Under the pieces are notes generated by a model. It was not told the origin of the DNA, did no database searches, and saw only the letters and a program-made list of their open reading frames with translations. Made by a program: the position numbers and the translations under genes. This document shows, in pieces, positions 1 to 6,962 of a stretch of 35,687 bases of DNA (position 1 is the first letter of the stretch; every line of letters starts with the position of its first letter). Origin of the DNA: an uncultured Bacteroides sp. (GTDB taxonomy: Bacteria; Bacteroidota; Bacteroidia; Bacteroidales; Bacteroidaceae); assembly GCA_949300425.1 (NCBI GenBank), contig CASGED010000019.1, positions 1 to 35,687 on the forward strand, in the 5' to 3' direction.

Positions 1-168
1 TAACACAGATAGTACGGATTTACACGGATTTTAAGGTATCTGTCATGTCGAGCTTGTCGAGACATCTCACGTAGCGCATGAGGAGGTCTTACATGAGACC
101 CTTCGACTACGCTCAGGGTGACAGATACATCTGTGCTCATCCCGTTTAATCCGTGTTCATCAGTGGTT
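1..168. repeat. Interspersed CACGGAT/CACAGAT hairpin repeat, degenerate copy
   Basis: This non-coding stretch beyond the upxY stop carries facing, imperfect motifs: ACGGATTTACACGGAT near the left edge and ATCCGTGTTCATCAGTGG near 150. Together they would fold as a broken stem. The same vocabulary returns in cleaner copies at 6848-6945 and 35563-35679. A second, unrelated repeat (36-128) lies inside it and appears to interrupt it. The left end is cut by the window edge, so the full size is unknown. No reading frame here looks real. Confidence 0.6.
36..128. repeat. Hairpin repeat of the TTCGACTACGCTCAGGGTGACA type, copy A
   Basis: The ends form a perfect 10-bp inverted repeat, GTATCTGTCA at 36-45 and TGACAGATAC at 119-128. 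The right half matches the second copy at 1307-1388 almost exactly (ACATGAGACCCTTCGACTAC and the bases after it). It sits nested in the CACGGAT repeat downstream of upxY. A palindromic, MITE-like or REP-like element is the simplest reading. No gene is encoded. Confidence 0.65.
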
Positions 169-181
169 TAAATTCCCATTT
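169..181. repeat. 13-bp cassette-edge motif (GGG type), occurrence 1
   Basis: TAAATTCCCATTT, the reverse complement of AAATGGGAATTTA. Its last base overlaps the TGA stop of upxY. The same 13-mer is present at 2160-2172, 18930-18942 and 35549-35561. Here the repeat-rich body would extend leftward, out of the window. Confidence 0.6.
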
Positions 182-717
182 CACGGTTCATTTATCAGTT
201 GTATGTATTCCGGCTGTACCTCCACGGAGGCGAACAACAGTGTAGGGAGTTCCACCAAAAGACGCTTCACCTTCGAACCGCGGGTGGTGACCAAGGTTCC
301 GATATATCCGTCCAACTGTCCGCCGATGATACGTATATGGCGGTTACGCATGGCGGGAGTGACTTCTTCGGGACGGTAGTAGCGGGGATGCTCGGCAGAG
401 GTCACCGCACGGATGAAACGTTCCATGTCGGGGGTACGGATGACGATGGGCGTGCGCCATGCTCCCAAGCGAAAGCGGTATTGCAAGGTAGGAGTGGCTT
501 CCACGATGGGATCGAGACGCTCACGGGTATCCTTCACAAACAGCAGGTCGGGCATGAAGGCTACTTTGCGGTCCTCCCGCCGACCGTGGACGGTGACCAG
601 ACGGTGCACCATCGGCGTGAAGCATTCGACGCCCAACGCCTCCAGCATCTTGTAGGCGGGACATTTTGCGTTACTCCTCTTGAGGTCACGCATCGCAAAC
701 CATTGTTGAGCATCCAT
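181..717 (-). CDS. upxY: UpxY-family transcription antiterminator (NusG-like)
   Basis: This 178-residue protein matches the UpxY family, specialised NusG paralogues encoded first in Bacteroides capsular polysaccharide operons. In that family the protein binds the leader and keeps RNA polymerase elongating through its own operon. The N-terminal NGN-like part begins QQWFAMRDL and contains FMPDLLFVKDT near residues 50-60. A KOW-like C-terminal part follows (IRIIGGQLDGYIGTLV, then LLVELP). The ATG at 717 is chosen over the in-frame TTG at 732, because the extra codons come from a repeat. The gene is preceded by a leader of about 270 nt and an invertible promoter (968-1195). The expected partner upxZ does not follow within the 180 bp left in the window; repeats follow instead. 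The polysaccharide locus itself would be to the left. Confidence 0.9.
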   Translation of the reverse strand: MDAQQWFAMRDLKRSNAKCPAYKMLEALGVECFTPMVHRLVTVHGRREDRKVAFMPDLLFVKDTRERLDPIVEATPTLQYRFRLGAWRTPIVIRTPDMERFIRAVTSAEHPRYYRPEEVTPAMRNRHIRIIGGQLDGYIGTLVTTRGSKVKRLLVELPTLLFASVEVQPEYIQLINEP

Positions 718-764
718 GATTGAATGTGCCAATGTAAGAATGTGCTAATATGTCCAATGTGATG
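718..764. repeat. AATGTG-type short repeats directly upstream of upxY
   Basis: Imperfect reiterations of AATGTGCCAATGT, AATGTGCTAAT and CCAATGTGATG run up to the base before the upxY start codon. They occupy the place of the ribosome-binding region in the upxY mRNA. No classical Shine-Dalgarno sequence is visible there. They may be a repeat insertion or part of the leader's structure. Confidence 0.5.
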
Positions 765-967
765 ATTGGGGCTACGCTGTATACGCACTGAAAAGGGTAC
801 TTCTCCGATTCCTGCCTGCGCCCATCAATCGCTGGTACACAAGCAGTTACAAGTGAAAAGCTAAAAAGTTTGGGAATTTCTTCCCTCCTTCCGGCAGTCT
901 TTCTTTTCATACAAAAACAGGCTTGGCGAGTAATCCTAAAAATGCTCAACACGCCTTTGCTTTTGCA

Positions 968-988
968 CATCTCTTGGTAAGAGATGTA
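968..988 (+). repeat. Left inverted repeat of invertible promoter
   Basis: A 21-bp sequence containing CATCTCTTGGTAAGAGATG, itself a dyad (CATCTCTT / AAGAGATG around GGT). It is repeated perfectly in inverted orientation at 1175-1195. A dyad inside each repeat is what a site-specific recombinase site looks like. Confidence 0.85.
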
Positions 989-996
989 CGTGGCCG

Positions 997-1004
997 CAAA
1001 GTTA
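997..1004 (-). promoter_or_regulatory. -7 box of upxY promoter (ON orientation)
   Basis: CAAAGTTA on the plus strand reads TAACTTTG on the minus strand, a full match to TAnnTTTG. A T-rich stretch at about 1021-1024 is a weak candidate for the -33 element. The box lies inside the invertible segment and faces upxY. Confidence 0.7.
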
Positions 1005-1174
1005 TGAAAAGATTTTGAATAAAACGCTCATAATGAGCCAAAAAAATCATCCACAATTTTATCCGCATGTTTTACAAAATCTGTTTTACTCAACATTTGT
1101 TGAGCAAATATCAATTTCTTTCTTCCTTTTTCTTTCTGTATATCAGCAGGTTAACACTTACTACATGCCGTTTA

Positions 1175-1195
1175 TACATCTCTTACCAAGAGATG
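1175..1195 (-). repeat. Right inverted repeat of invertible promoter
   Basis: Perfect 21-bp reverse complement of 968-988; it includes CATCTCTTACCAAGAGATG. It marks the far end of the invertible segment. Confidence 0.85.
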
Positions 1196-1306
1196 AAAAA
1201 GATTTTGCTCAACAAATTAAGAACGGACAAATGCGGAAATGGTACTTGCTGGGATGCCCGCTATACGAAAAAGAGGATGTGTCAAAATGAGGAATGGCTT
1301 TCATCC

Positions 1307-1388
1307 TGTCATGTTGAGCGAAGCGTAGCGTAGTCGAAACATCTCACATAGCACTACATGAGACCCTTCGACTACGCTCAGGGTGACA
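1307..1388. repeat. Hairpin repeat of the TTCGACTACGCTCAGGGTGACA type, copy B
   Basis: A self-complementary unit: AGCGTAGTCGAA on the left pairs with TTCGACTACGCT on the right, with TGTCA and TGACA at the outer ends. It is the second copy of the element at 36-128. It lies between the invertible promoter and the 3' end of adk. The remainder of 1196-1444 shows no gene or other recognisable signal. Confidence 0.65.
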
Positions 1389-1444
1389 AAATGATAACGA
1401 CCTTACATTATGACACACCCCGTCGCTTTATGCAATCAAATCTC

Positions 1445-2020
1445 TTATTGCTGAGCCTGATCGATGGCCTTGCAAATGTCTCCCGTGATGCGTTCCAACT
1501 CACCCAATCCATTGATGTGGGCGTACAGTCCCTCCTGCTTGTACCAATCGATAAGGGGAGCCGTCTGACTGTGGTACACAGTGAGGCGCTTGCGGATGGT
1601 TTCTTCATTGTCATCGGCACGGCCGCTCTGTTGTCCGCGCAGGATGAGACGCTCCATCAGTTCGTCTTCGGGCACCTCCAAATCCAGCATGACGGTAACA
1701 GCCTGGTTGCGTTCAGCCAACATTCTCTTCAGTGCCTCAGCTTGGGCGATAGTACGAGGGAAACCATCGAAAATAACCCCTTTGCTGTCCTTCAAACCGT
1801 CCAGCGTAGATGCCAAAATGTCTATGATAAGCTCATCGGGCAACAGTTGGCCTTGATCAATGTATCCTTTGGCCGTCTTTCCCAGTTCTGTACCCGCTTT
1901 TATTTCGGCACGCAGCACATCCCCGGTCGAGATGTGGTTAATGCCATATTTTTCTACAATTCTCTCGCTTTGCGTCCCCTTGCCTGAGCCGGGAGCGCCA
2001 AAAATTACAATGTTCAACAT
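1445..2020 (-). CDS. adk: Adenylate kinase
   Basis: Interconverts ATP + AMP and 2 ADP in the cytosol. The protein is 191 residues, the short form without the extended LID insertion. It shows the P-loop GAPGSGKGT (residues 8-16), STGDVLR for AMP binding (about 31-37), DGFPRT (about 85-90), and the compact LID region around RGQQSGRADD. The ATG at 2020 fits the family's usual MLNIVIFGAPG start. It lies downstream of hpt on the same strand, about 150 bp away and separated by a hairpin cassette (2061-2172). Co-transcription with hpt is therefore possible, but may be attenuated. Confidence 0.97.
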   Translation of the reverse strand: MLNIVIFGAPGSGKGTQSERIVEKYGINHISTGDVLRAEIKAGTELGKTAKGYIDQGQLLPDELIIDILASTLDGLKDSKGVIFDGFPRTIAQAEALKRMLAERNQAVTVMLDLEVPEDELMERLILRGQQSGRADDNEETIRKRLTVYHSQTAPLIDWYKQEGLYAHINGLGELERITGDICKAIDQAQQ

Positions 2021-2060
2021 ACTTCTATAATGTTTAATGTATAATGTTCTAAGTAACTAA

Positions 2061-2172
2061 AAATGATAATTTAGCCCCCTCCCTCCTCCCCCCGAAGGGG
2101 AGGCTAAGACTACTACGGAGTATCATAAGCTCCCCCTCGGGGGGAGTTGAGGGGGCTTCTAAATTCCCATTT
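2061..2172. repeat. Hairpin cassette framed by 13-bp inverted motifs, between hpt and adk
   Basis: The left edge is AAATGATAATTTA (2061-2073). The right edge is TAAATTCCCATTT (2160-2172), the inverted GGG form with 11 of 13 matches. The interior is a GC-rich hairpin: AGCCCCCTC at 2073-2081 pairs with GAGGGGGCT at 2149-2157, with further C-runs and G-runs inside. The right edge overlaps the TAA stop of hpt. It could act as a terminator or attenuator between hpt and adk. It contains no gene. Confidence 0.65.
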
Positions 2173-2710
2173 AATCGTTCACCACCGTGTAGATGTCCCT
2201 ATAGTTGCGTCCCAACCCATCATAATCCAACCCATAACCTACGATGAAATCATTAGGGATATGCATGGCGACGTATTCGATGTCCAAATCAACCTGCAGT
2301 TTTTCCGGTTTGACAAGCAAGGTGGCTATGTGTATTTCCCGGGGATTGCGCGTGCCCAGTGTTTCCAACAAACGTTGCATGGTCAGACCCGTGTCCACAA
2401 TATCTTCTACAATAACTATAGTACGGTCTGTAATGTCCTCGTTGAGTCCGATGACTTCTTTTATCGTTCCTGTAGAGGCGATACCTTGGTAAGAGGCTAA
2501 TTTCACAAACGAAATCTCGCAAGGAATGGTGACACGTTTCATGAGGTCGGCGGTAAACATAAACGAGCCGTTCAGTACACTAAGGAAAAGCGGATTCTTC
2601 CCTTCCAAGTCCCGGTTGATTTCACTCGCCACACGATCTACTTCCCTCAAAATATCCTTTTCGGGGATGGAAATGGCAAAACGTTTGTCTTTTATTTGTA
2701 TGGTATTCAT
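2171..2710 (-). CDS. hpt: Hypoxanthine phosphoribosyltransferase
   Basis: Purine salvage enzyme joining hypoxanthine (and usually guanine) to PRPP in the cytosol. The protein is 179 residues, normal for the bacterial family. The PRPP-binding motif IVIVEDIVDTGLTM sits at about residues 95-108. LSVLNGSFMFTADLMKR (about 43-59) and FIVGYGLDYDGLGRNYRDI near the C-terminus are also typical. The gene is divergent from nnr, with both promoters in a gap of about 105 bp. Its stop overlaps the edge motif of a repeat cassette. Confidence 0.96.
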   Translation of the reverse strand: MNTIQIKDKRFAISIPEKDILREVDRVASEINRDLEGKNPLFLSVLNGSFMFTADLMKRVTIPCEISFVKLASYQGIASTGTIKEVIGLNEDITDRTIVIVEDIVDTGLTMQRLLETLGTRNPREIHIATLLVKPEKLQVDLDIEYVAMHIPNDFIVGYGLDYDGLGRNYRDIYTVVND

Positions 2711-2731
2711 GAGCTAAATGTTAAATCTGCG

Positions 2732-2739
2732 CAAAGGTA
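2732..2739 (-). promoter_or_regulatory. -7 box of hpt promoter
   Basis: CAAAGGTA on the plus strand is TACCTTTG on the minus strand, matching TAnnTTTG, 22 bp upstream of the hpt ATG. The -33 element is not clear. Confidence 0.6.
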
Positions 2740-2753
2740 GCGATTTCTTTTCA

Positions 2754-2785
2754 TTTGCGAAATAGAAAGGGAATGACTACTTTTG
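2754..2785 (+). promoter_or_regulatory. nnr promoter
   Basis: A TTTG -33 box (2754-2757) and a TACTTTTG -7 box (2778-2785) with a 20-bp spacer match the Bacteroides consensus well. They lie about 30 bp upstream of the nnr start. Confidence 0.75.
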
Positions 2786-2814
2786 CCGAAAAGAACTAAA
2801 ATAAATGAAAGAAC

Positions 2815-4350
2815 ATGATGAAGATATTCCTAACATCGGACATCAAACAACTGGATGCCTATACAATCGAACATGAACCTATAGCTTCCATCGACCTGAT
2901 GGAACGAGCCGCACAAGCACTGACGGAAGCTATCATGGAACGCTGGAGCGACCACACCACTCCATTCACCGTCTTTGCAGGTCCCGGAAACAACGGAGGA
3001 GACGCCTTAGCCGTGGCACGCCTCATGGCGGAACAAGGCTATCGGCCAGAAGTGTATTTGTTCAATCCCCAAGGACACTTGTCGAAAGACTGCCAAACCA
3101 ACCGTGACCGGCTTGCGGAAGTGGAAGGTGTCGTTTTTCATGAAGTGGCCACCCAATTCGCGCCTCCGGCATTGACAGCCGGACATGTAGTGATAGACGG
3201 GCTTTTCGGCAGCGGGCTGAACAAGCCCTTGACCGGAGGTTTTGCCGCAGTAGTGAAGTACATCAACGCATCGCCCGCCCAAGTAGTGTCCATCGACATT
3301 CCGTCGGGATTGATGGGAGAAGACAACACCTATAATATACAGGCACATATCATGCGAGCCCATCTGACCCTAAGCCTCCAACTCCCTAAACTGGCTTTTC
3401 TATTTGCTGAGAACGCGCCTTACGTCGGTGAGTGGAAGTTACTGGACATCGGTCTGAGCCATGAAGCAATCGAACAGGCAGACACTGATTATGCGTTGGC
3501 TGAAGACAATGACATGTTGCCAATGCTGAAACCGCGTGGCAAATTTGCCCACAAAGGAAACTTCGGACGGGCATTGCTCATCGCAGGTTCGCAAGGAATG
3601 GCCGGGGCGTCTGTGTTAGCGGCAAAGGCTTGCCTGCGGTCGGGCGTAGGTTTGCTAACGGTGCATGTCCCTTTCTGCAACAACAGCATCGTGCAAACTG
3701 CGGTACCGGAGGCCATGACAGAGTTGGACTATAGCGAGACTTGCTTCTCAGAATACACTGATACGGACGACTTTCAAGCCGTGGCTATCGGACCGGGATT
3801 AGGACGAAGACCCGAAACGGAAGATGCCGTATTACAGCAGATAGGCTCCTGCCAGACACCCATGGTGGTTGACGCCGACGCACTGAATATCTTAGGGGAA
3901 CATCGCGAATTCCTGAACCGCTTGCCCCAAGGAAGTATCTTGACTCCACATCCCAAGGAACTGGAACGCTTGGTAGGAACCTGCCGAAATTCCTATGAAC
4001 GCCTTGACAAAGCCTGCCAACTGGCTCGCGCCACCGGAGTGCATATTGTACTGAAAGGAGCTTATTCGACCGTGATTACTCCCGAAGGAAAATGCTGGTT
4101 CAACCAAACTGGTAATCCAGGCATGGCCACAGGCGGTAGCGGCGATGTACTGACAGGCGTGTTACTGGCCTTATTGGCACAAGGATATGACACGACTACA
4201 GCGGCACGATTGGGCGTGTACATTCACGGTCTGGCAGGTGATTTGTGCCGAAAACGACAGGGCATGACCGGAATGACGGCGGGAGATTTAGTACAAATGT
4301 TGCCCGCCGCCTGGCGCATGCTGGAAGAAGCTACGGCCGCCGAGTCGTGA
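2815..4350 (+). CDS. nnr: Bifunctional NAD(P)H-hydrate epimerase / ADP-dependent hydrate dehydratase
   Basis: A metabolite-repair enzyme of 511 residues. The N-terminal YjeF_N domain (about 1-215) interconverts R and S hydrates; GPGNNGGDALAVARL (about 57-71) is its signature. The C-terminal ribokinase-like domain (about 230-505) dehydrates S-NAD(P)HX using a nucleotide cofactor. It carries KGNFGRALLIAGSQGMAGAS, PHPKELERLVG and the GNPGMATGGSGDVLTG anion-hole/active-site loop. The fusion is the usual arrangement in Bacteroides. The start could equally be the next ATG at 2818. The 3' end overlaps the convergent DUF5715 gene by 20 bp. Confidence 0.95.
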   Translation: MMKIFLTSDIKQLDAYTIEHEPIASIDLMERAAQALTEAIMERWSDHTTPFTVFAGPGNNGGDALAVARLMAEQGYRPEVYLFNPQGHLSKDCQTNRDRLAEVEGVVFHEVATQFAPPALTAGHVVIDGLFGSGLNKPLTGGFAAVVKYINASPAQVVSIDIPSGLMGEDNTYNIQAHIMRAHLTLSLQLPKLAFLFAENAPYVGEWKLLDIGLSHEAIEQADTDYALAEDNDMLPMLKPRGKFAHKGNFGRALLIAGSQGMAGASVLAAKACLRSGVGLLTVHVPFCNNSIVQTAVPEAMTELDYSETCFSEYTDTDDFQAVAIGPGLGRRPETEDAVLQQIGSCQTPMVVDADALNILGEHREFLNRLPQGSILTPHPKELERLVGTCRNSYERLDKACQLARATGVHIVLKGAYSTVITPEGKCWFNQTGNPGMATGGSGDVLTGVLLALLAQGYDTTTAARLGVYIHGLAGDLCRKRQGMTGMTAGDLVQMLPAAWRMLEEATAAES

Positions 4351-5023
4351 TGTGGAAACAAGCTTGCCGAATCTCATACTTGATGTAACAACTTTCGGTC
4401 TGGCGCAAGTCGCGCAACACTTCGGCCAACACCAACTTTAAGGTATCGGGGGCGACGTCCTGCATGGGACGTCCGTCCTCGTCTTCCACTTTCTCAAAAC
4501 GTTTCCAACTGATGTCGAAAGTCGTACCATACATGTGGGTAGAACGAGCGGAGGCATTCGTGTTACGATGACGGAGGCGTTTCACGTCGTTGTTGGTGCG
4601 AAGCACGGAAGTTACGATGATTTTGTTCGGATTAAGCCCCTTGGAAGCCAAAGAATCCAAGAAGTTCTGTCCAATGGTGTCCAGCAAAGAAGCAGCGCCG
4701 GGTATCAGGTAGGGAATGGAATGCGTCAGCGAATCAATAGCGTAACGTTCGTTCTCCTCTATCCGCACCAATTTATCAGTCATCTGCTCCGCATCTTCCC
4801 GCGAAGCAATAGGCTCGATGCCGATAGTTTGGGCTATGTTTAACTGCTTTTGATTCAAGTCGCCGAAAGTACGCCCGAAGTTAGACACTCCACGGATGTT
4901 GCGCGGTTCGTTCATCTTCATGGACATATCTTTTTCCTTGCATCCGGCAAAGGTTGAAGTCAGCGTGAATCCCCCCAATAAAAAAGCGGGTATAAGGGAA
5001 CGTATAAATACGGTTCTTTTCAT
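4331..5023 (-). CDS. DUF5715-family exported protein (M15 peptidase-like)
   Basis: A 230-residue exported protein. An N-terminal hydrophobic segment ends at FAGC, a plausible lipobox, so it may be a lipoprotein. The C-terminal half resembles the VanY/M15 peptidase fold. TSVLRTNNDVKRLRHRN is followed by STHMYGTTFDISW, with the His and Asp spaced as metal ligands, and CFHIT near the end supplies a possible last His. This suggests cleavage of cell-wall peptides in the periplasm, but activity is inferred only. It has its own promoter (5059-5089) and overlaps the 3' end of nnr tail to tail. Confidence 0.75.
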   Translation of the reverse strand: MKRTVFIRSLIPAFLLGGFTLTSTFAGCKEKDMSMKMNEPRNIRGVSNFGRTFGDLNQKQLNIAQTIGIEPIASREDAEQMTDKLVRIEENERYAIDSLTHSIPYLIPGAASLLDTIGQNFLDSLASKGLNPNKIIVTSVLRTNNDVKRLRHRNTNASARSTHMYGTTFDISWKRFEKVEDEDGRPMQDVAPDTLKLVLAEVLRDLRQTESCYIKYEIRQACFHITTRRP

Positions 5024-5058
5024 ATTTCTTTCCTGTTTTCATTTTTATAAAAGCAGGG

Positions 5059-5089
5059 CAAAGATAGCCATTCTTTCGAAGCGGACAAA
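5059..5089 (-). promoter_or_regulatory. Promoter of the DUF5715 gene
   Basis: Minus-strand TATCTTTG (plus CAAAGATA, 5059-5066) with a TTTG -33 box (plus CAAA, 5086-5089) and a 19-bp spacer. The -33 box abuts the T-run of the terminator of the upstream porin gene. Confidence 0.75.
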
Positions 5090-5125
5090 AAAAGAGGCGG
5101 AACGTTTTTGGCACCGCTCCGCCTT
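5086..5125 (-). terminator. Intrinsic terminator of the FadL-like porin gene
   Basis: Read on the minus strand, AAGGCGGA pairs with TCCGCCT, followed by a run of seven T. It lies 26 bp past the porin stop and overlaps the next promoter. Confidence 0.7.
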
Positions 5126-5150
5126 ATTGGGGAAAATAATACCCTGCGCA

Positions 5151-6794
5151 TCAGAAGCGCATTCCTATCGTAAACAACACTTGACTGCGCGTATCGGTCA
5201 CTTGGGTCGCTTCTGGCGAGGCCACTTCAGTAAGGACGTTATCGGTGTAGAAGTAATTCACGAACGGATAGAATTCCGACTTACGAGTCGTGTACTTATA
5301 AGCCAAATCCGCATAGAAAAACTTACCCCGATAACCGATGCCCAACGTGTAGTTGTTCAGCGCATCGACATTGGCATAATCGGTATCTGTCTGGATGGAT
5401 TCTATCGGCAAATCTTTATAAGCGTCATCGTTGAAAATAGCCGAACGATAGTTGTACCCCACACGGAAAGCAAACTGAGGAATCACTTTATACTCCAATC
5501 CCACACGGAAAGTGCTTACTCCTTTCATCATTTCTGTTGTACTATTCACGTATTCATAAGGTTTAGAATAACCTTGTGAGTTACGGAACTCCATAGACGA
5601 ATAATTCTGATACTCATATTCGGCACCAATGGCCAAACTGTTACCTACGGTATAGCCTAAACTGACATTGTACGTCCATGGAGTATGCAACCTGAATTCC
5701 TGTACCATATCCCCATTAACGATTTCTTCCGTAGCCACCGAAGCCGGTTCGTTCCGTCCTGTCACCGGATCATAGACAGACGACTCCACATAAGCGCGCG
5801 TCCGGTAATCCAAGCTATAGAAGGTAGGCGTATGTACTGCCAGACCCACACGCAGGGGGGAGTACTCAAAAGGACGTATGATAGCTCCCAACTTGATGTC
5901 GAACCCCGAACCTACTATCTGATTATTGCTGGTCAAAGAGTAATACTCTCCTCCTCCATAATCCTCGCTATATACCGTATATTTATTATAATCCACCGAA
6001 TAGACTCCCAAAGTCATGCCTAAATAGACACGGTCTTTAATGTTGAAGGCCACGTTGAAGTCATATTGATCTATTCCGCCCCGCTGCTCCGAGTGGAAAG
6101 TAGCATTGCCATTGTCATACAAACCGACATAAGACCCCGGCGTACGATATAAAAGATTCCCGTTCACATCCGACACCTGATTACCATCCTCATCCAAAAG
6201 AGGAGTGCCGGTCACCTGAGAAGTCACATCCGTAATCAACCAACCATCATAGCCCAATACCGAAAGCCAACCTATGCCGGGATCCATATAGGGGTCACTC
6301 CCCCAATTATCAATGCCAAAAGCTTGGTCGGCCATCTGATAAGTTTGGGACAAATTGCCTAAAGCGCCTCCCATCTCCATGTTGCCGAAGAATGATTTCG
6401 ACTTATGGTAATTGAGACCAAAGTTCACGTAACGCAAAGCGGTCAAGTTTCCGATCTTTGAGGAAAACACAAAGCCCAAATTATCGAATGAGCCATGTAT
6501 CTTATCCACATTCATTACGTTGCCCATATAATTGGACTCGGTGCCATAGGACGAGAAGCCGAAAGAAGTGGTAAAGTCATGACTACGGTAAATACCGATA
6601 CCTGCGGGATTGGTACCCATCGTAGAAATGTCACCACCTAACGCGCCCATAGCTCCACCCATAGCGACAAAACGGGCCGTCCCGTTCAAATCGCTGTCTA
6701 CAATCTGAGCCGCATCATAGACGGTCTGCGCTTGGACAGAGGTCAGAGCCAAGCCTAATCCCAACGCAGTCAGAATCATTAGTCTATTTTTCAT
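5151..6794 (-). CDS. OmpP1/FadL-family outer-membrane transport protein
   Basis: A 547-residue outer-membrane beta-barrel. It has a signal peptide (about 1-22, cleavage after VQAQ) and the family N-terminus with SDLNGTARFVAMGGAMGALGGD and TNPAGIGIY (about residues 34-70). Long alternating strands and a terminal aromatic (last residues TIGMRF) suit barrel assembly. FadL relatives carry hydrophobic compounds across the outer membrane. Bacteroides members are often labelled hemin receptor, but nothing here fixes the substrate. It is downstream of the Trp/Tyr-rich protein gene on the same strand, with a hairpin repeat between, and is followed by an intrinsic terminator. Confidence 0.88.
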   Translation of the reverse strand: MKNRLMILTALGLGLALTSVQAQTVYDAAQIVDSDLNGTARFVAMGGAMGALGGDISTMGTNPAGIGIYRSHDFTTSFGFSSYGTESNYMGNVMNVDKIHGSFDNLGFVFSSKIGNLTALRYVNFGLNYHKSKSFFGNMEMGGALGNLSQTYQMADQAFGIDNWGSDPYMDPGIGWLSVLGYDGWLITDVTSQVTGTPLLDEDGNQVSDVNGNLLYRTPGSYVGLYDNGNATFHSEQRGGIDQYDFNVAFNIKDRVYLGMTLGVYSVDYNKYTVYSEDYGGGEYYSLTSNNQIVGSGFDIKLGAIIRPFEYSPLRVGLAVHTPTFYSLDYRTRAYVESSVYDPVTGRNEPASVATEEIVNGDMVQEFRLHTPWTYNVSLGYTVGNSLAIGAEYEYQNYSSMEFRNSQGYSKPYEYVNSTTEMMKGVSTFRVGLEYKVIPQFAFRVGYNYRSAIFNDDAYKDLPIESIQTDTDYANVDALNNYTLGIGYRGKFFYADLAYKYTTRKSEFYPFVNYFYTDNVLTEVASPEATQVTDTRSQVLFTIGMRF

Positions 6795-6847
6795 ATTTCT
6801 TTTCTATCAACAATAAAACGTAAAATAATGAATATTATTCATTTTAT

Positions 6848-6945
6848 TTAGGCACGGATTACATGGATTCTCACGGTTGGGACTAATTGAGTTTAATTTT
6901 AAGATGAGAAAAATCCGTGTTACAACCTGTGTCATCCGTGCCTAA
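6848..6945. repeat. Interspersed CACGGAT hairpin repeat
   Basis: Perfect 12-bp inverted ends, TTAGGCACGGAT (6848-6859) and ATCCGTGCCTAA (6934-6945), enclose an imperfect inner stem (GGATTCTCACGG region and ATCCGTGTTACA). It lies between two same-strand genes and shares its wording with the repeats at 1-168 and 35563-35679. Confidence 0.7.
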
Positions 6946-6962
6946 GAAAGATTTTGCCAATT

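Larger units (their letters stand above)
968..1195. promoter_or_regulatory. Invertible promoter segment controlling upxY
   Basis: Two perfect 21-bp inverted repeats (968-988 and 1175-1195) enclose 186 bp of AT-rich DNA. The only good Bacteroides-type -7 box inside is TAACTTTG on the minus strand (997-1004), just inside the left repeat. Transcription would therefore start at about 989-991 and run into the upxY leader. As sequenced, the switch is in the ON orientation. Inversion would point the same promoter at the 3' end of adk. The geometry matches the phase-variable promoters known from Bacteroides capsular polysaccharide loci. No recombinase gene is in the window, so inversion would have to act in trans. 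A near-duplicate, ATGAAAA(A)GATTTTG, lies at 1004-1017 and again at 1193-1207, just outside the right repeat. Confidence 0.85.

Noticed and set aside
686-970. 94-codon minus-strand frame in the upxY leader, starting inside the left inverted repeat
   Set aside because: It overlaps the upxY start in another frame and has no recognisable domain. Leader RNA is the better explanation.
1015-1333. Two overlapping plus-strand frames across the invertible segment and right repeat
   Set aside because: They cross the recombination site, have atypical composition and show no family resemblance.
6848-6945. Riboswitch upstream of the porin gene
   Set aside because: The stem is a copy of an interspersed repeat also found beside unrelated genes. 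No riboswitch core is recognisable.
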